19,989 bases of DNA, taken from NCBI GenBank assembly GCA_965602635.1, contig CBFCZU010000051.1:1-19989 (forward strand), in the 5' to 3' direction. This stretch comes from CBFCZU01 sp965602635. GTDB lineage: Bacteria; Planctomycetota; Phycisphaerae; SM23-33. A program made the position numbers and the translations under genes. The notes beneath the pieces are model-generated. The model saw only the letters and a program-made list of their open reading frames with translations, was not told where the DNA came from and made no database searches. The number at the start of each line of letters is the position of its first letter. Within the stretch, counting starts at the first letter, position 1. This document shows, piece after piece, positions 18,280 through 19,989 of the stretch.

Positions 18280-19479
18280 ATGAGGAACTTGGCCCTTGCC
18301 GCCACCGTCGCCGCCCTGATGGTTGCCCCCCTGGGCTGCATCCTGGCGTCCCACGTGAAGGAAAGCACCGTCGCCCAGCCGTCGGGCGGGTCCTCCGGCT
18401 CCGCCTCCGGCGAGGGGAAAGCACAGTGTCTGGTGAAGATCGCCTGCCACCCGGACCTGCTGCGACTGGACCACAAGGTTGTCGAAAGCATTCTGAAGAG
18501 CCCGAGCGTGGGCGACGAGGCCGCCCGGGAGGTCTTTGGCGAGTCGGCTGCATACAAGGTTGCCTTCGCCCGGATCAGCACCGGTAGTGCGTATACCTCT
18601 GCCCCCACCGGCGAGGAAGTCCTCGTCGGCCGGTTGTCCGTGGATGTCTTCACGAAGGACGCCAGGCCTCGCGCCGACGAGTTCGTGGAAGCCGTCTGCA
18701 AACGACTGCGGCAGGCACTGGTGGACGCCGCCAATAGCGAAAGGAAGAGTCTCCAGGAGCAGCTTCGACTGACGACCAAACTGCTGGGAGAAACCGAGTC
18801 GAAGATTGCCACTCTCGAGCGAGGTCGGCGGGAGGCCGCCGCGCAGGTCGGCCTGCCCGACCCGTCGCGTGACCGCCTGATGAGATTGATCGCCTCGCTG
18901 GATTCGAGAAAGCAGTCGCTGGAGATGTCGCTGGCTGGCATGAAGGCCCGGCAGGCGGCGGTCGCCGAGCAAGTCGCAAACCTGGGCGCGCAGACACGGG
19001 ACAGGGTAAAGGACGACGCCATCGCGGCGGAGTTGGCAAAGATTGTCACGATTCGGGAGGCGGAGCTGAAGGGCCTCAGAGCGGCGGTGGCCAAGGGCCT
19101 TGCCAGCACGGCCGAGGTGGGTGCCGCCGAGGGCAGGCTGGCCGAGGCCAAGGTCAAGCTGGCCGAGCGCCGAGAGGCCGCCAAGGGGACGGGGCGTCTG
19201 GAATTGCTGGACAAGCTCAGCAATGAAATCGTGACCTTGGGCATCGACACCGCGGAGAAGACTGCCTCACTGAAGGCCCTCAGCCAGCAGTTGGCCAAAC
19301 TGAAAGACCCGAAGGTGCTCGACGCGGCCAACCGGTACGACAGAGAGGTCAAGCACGGACTTCTCTCCGCCGAGAAGACGCGCCGGCAACTCATGGCATC
19401 GCTGGACAGGCTCAGGCGTCATCTCCAGGCCGCTCAGACCCCAACGTTGACCGTGATCGGGAGCAAGCCGGGCGAGTAG
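18280..19479 (+). CDS. Exported coiled-coil protein, possible lipoprotein
   Basis: 399 residues. A signal sequence covers about 1-20 (ALAATVAALMVAPLGC). Its cysteine C20 could be lipidated, but the lipobox is weak (PLGC, with Pro at -3). Residues 21-45 are a Ser/Gly-rich linker and about 50-145 a small globular part ending VGRLSVDVFTKDARPRADEF. About 153-365 are almost entirely charged heptad-like helices: a long coiled coil. The globular part plus coiled coil loosely recalls the periplasmic region of Wzz/GumC chain-length proteins, but no membrane helix follows and I do not claim homology. The start is ATG 18280 with GAGAGGAG 7 nt upstream, 22 nt after the membrane protein gene; the frame open to 17839 overlaps that gene and is rejected. 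Last gene of the sigma-factor trio. Confidence 0.75.
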   Translation: MRNLALAATVAALMVAPLGCILASHVKESTVAQPSGGSSGSASGEGKAQCLVKIACHPDLLRLDHKVVESILKSPSVGDEAAREVFGESAAYKVAFARISTGSAYTSAPTGEEVLVGRLSVDVFTKDARPRADEFVEAVCKRLRQALVDAANSERKSLQEQLRLTTKLLGETESKIATLERGRREAAAQVGLPDPSRDRLMRLIASLDSRKQSLEMSLAGMKARQAAVAEQVANLGAQTRDRVKDDAIAAELAKIVTIREAELKGLRAAVAKGLASTAEVGAAEGRLAEAKVKLAERREAAKGTGRLELLDKLSNEIVTLGIDTAEKTASLKALSQQLAKLKDPKVLDAANRYDREVKHGLLSAEKTRRQLMASLDRLRRHLQAAQTPTLTVIGSKPGE

Positions 19480-19503
19480 GGGCTGGGGCGAGAGTTCGCC
19501 CTC

Positions 19504-19529
19504 AAGGGCGCCCCGCCCGGGGCGCTCTT
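19504..19529 (+). terminator. Strong hairpin ending the sigma-factor trio
   Basis: AAGGGCGCCCC (19504-19514) pairs with GGGGCGCTCTT (19519-19529), an 11-bp stem with one G-T pair and a GCCC loop, 24 nt after the stop at 19479. There is no long T-tract after it, so its efficiency as an intrinsic terminator is uncertain. The position fits an operon end. From here to 19744 I see no gene. Confidence 0.6.
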
Positions 19530-19671
19530 CCGAGGCATACGCGCGCGTTCGCGAACAGGGCAGGCGCAGCCCGCGATTACGGGCGGCACCGTGTAGGCAA
19601 ATGCCGACACGGGCTCATACGCGATTCCCCCCCCTGGCACGTCCAGTCACCTGTTTCCTCAAATCCCAGTT

Positions 19672-19685
19672 CCAGTGTATACTGG
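19672..19685 (+). promoter_or_regulatory. Possible -10 element within an operator-like inverted repeat
   Basis: TATACT (19678-19683, 5 of 6 of the -10 consensus) lies inside CCAGT-gtat-ACTGG, a 5-bp inverted repeat. A convincing -35 is lacking: the sequence 16-18 bp upstream is pyrimidine-rich, TTTCCTC. If this is the promoter, the leader to the TTG start at 19745 is about 55 nt. Confidence 0.3.
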
Positions 19686-19744
19686 TGTCTGGTGAGCCGA
19701 CCCCCCGCCGATTGGTATCGGTGTCGGCCCGAAAGGAGGCTGTC

Positions 19745-19989
19745 TTGCGTGAATTAACATTGGCGCTGAGTTCGTTTCGTCTGCGCCGGCGGCGGCGCGG
19801 GGCGATGGGGCGGCGGGGGCGAAGGCAAATGGTCATCGCGCGGCTGGCGGCCGTGGCGGTGCTCCTGGCGGTTGGGGCTGCGGCCTCGGCCCAGACGATC
19901 ACCATCGCGGACCAGCACCCGCGGCTGGTGTTCAGCCCGATCGGCACGCCCGGGGCCAGGACATTCCAGACGGTCCGCGACCTGTACGA
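19745..19989 (+). CDS. N-terminus of an exported protein (partial, runs off the end)
   Basis: At least 81 codons, open to the window end. It starts at TTG 19745 with an excellent AAAGGAGG (19732-19739) 5 nt upstream; later in-frame ATGs at 19805 and 19829 are alternatives. The first 28 residues are extremely Arg-rich (FRLRRRRRGAMGRRGRRQ). A signal sequence follows (MVIARLAAVAVLLAVGAAASA), then TITIADQHPRLVFSPIGTPG. The QHPRLVF opening recalls the N-terminus of heparinase II/III-like polysaccharide lyases, which often begin with HPRLLF, but too little is present to decide. Export is the only firm inference. Confidence 0.65.
   Translation, partial: MRELTLALSSFRLRRRRRGAMGRRGRRQMVIARLAAVAVLLAVGAAASAQTITIADQHPRLVFSPIGTPGARTFQTVRDLY

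Noticed and set aside
17373..19394. Long minus-strand frame opposite the sigma-factor trio
   Set aside because: Ser/Arg-rich shadow frame; the plus-strand genes have ribosome sites, coherent domains and tight spacing.

Overview
The window is GC-rich bacterial DNA packed with genes on both strands. It most likely comes from a planctomycete, and Phycisphaerae-like bacteria fit best. The main markers are a small basic protein of the kind known from Planctomycetes, Verrucomicrobia and Chlamydiae (12068-12352), an LptD-type outer-membrane LPS assembly protein, secreted transglutaminase-like proteins, and an ECF sigma factor followed directly by a membrane protein. This placement is inferred from the gene families. 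No rRNA, tRNA, CRISPR array, integrase or transposase is visible.

Layout, left to right. 1-215 has no convincing gene; it holds a 10-bp-periodic tandem repeat and a perfect 16-bp palindrome. 216-2046 (minus) is a two-gene unit: a double-domain nucleoside-diphosphate-kinase-like protein, then a glyoxalase-II-type metallo-hydrolase. A divergent promoter region (2047-2196) separates it from lptD (plus, to 5055). lptD runs tail-to-tail into a minus-strand pair: 5-formyltetrahydrofolate cyclo-ligase, then a LysM/YkuD L,D-transpeptidase. uvrA (6787-9711, plus) diverges from that pair. 9712-9908, between two convergent genes, is filled with hairpins, including a cloverleaf-like fold of about 71 nt.

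9909-13173 (minus) is a likely four-gene operon: a single-pass membrane protein with a SPOR-like C-terminus, the small basic protein, a class I/II aminotransferase, and an aldo/keto reductase. A divergent promoter region with inverted repeats (13174-13414) leads to two tandem paralogous exported transglutaminase-like proteins (13415-16955, plus). Next comes a tightly packed trio: ECF sigma factor, single-pass membrane protein (candidate anti-sigma) and exported coiled-coil protein (17039-19479), ending at a strong hairpin. The window closes inside a new exported protein gene that begins at 19745 with TTG.

Several genes concern the cell envelope: LptD (outer membrane), the L,D-transpeptidase (peptidoglycan), the SPOR-like membrane protein, the exported transglutaminase-like pair and the sigma-factor trio. 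The others are housekeeping or metabolic (uvrA, folate, nucleotide kinase, aminotransferase). I see no defence, mobile or biosynthetic cluster. The most unusual items are the hairpin/cloverleaf element at 9724-9904, the helically phased repeat at 101-160, the kinase with one apparently dead domain, and the sigma-factor/membrane/coiled-coil trio.
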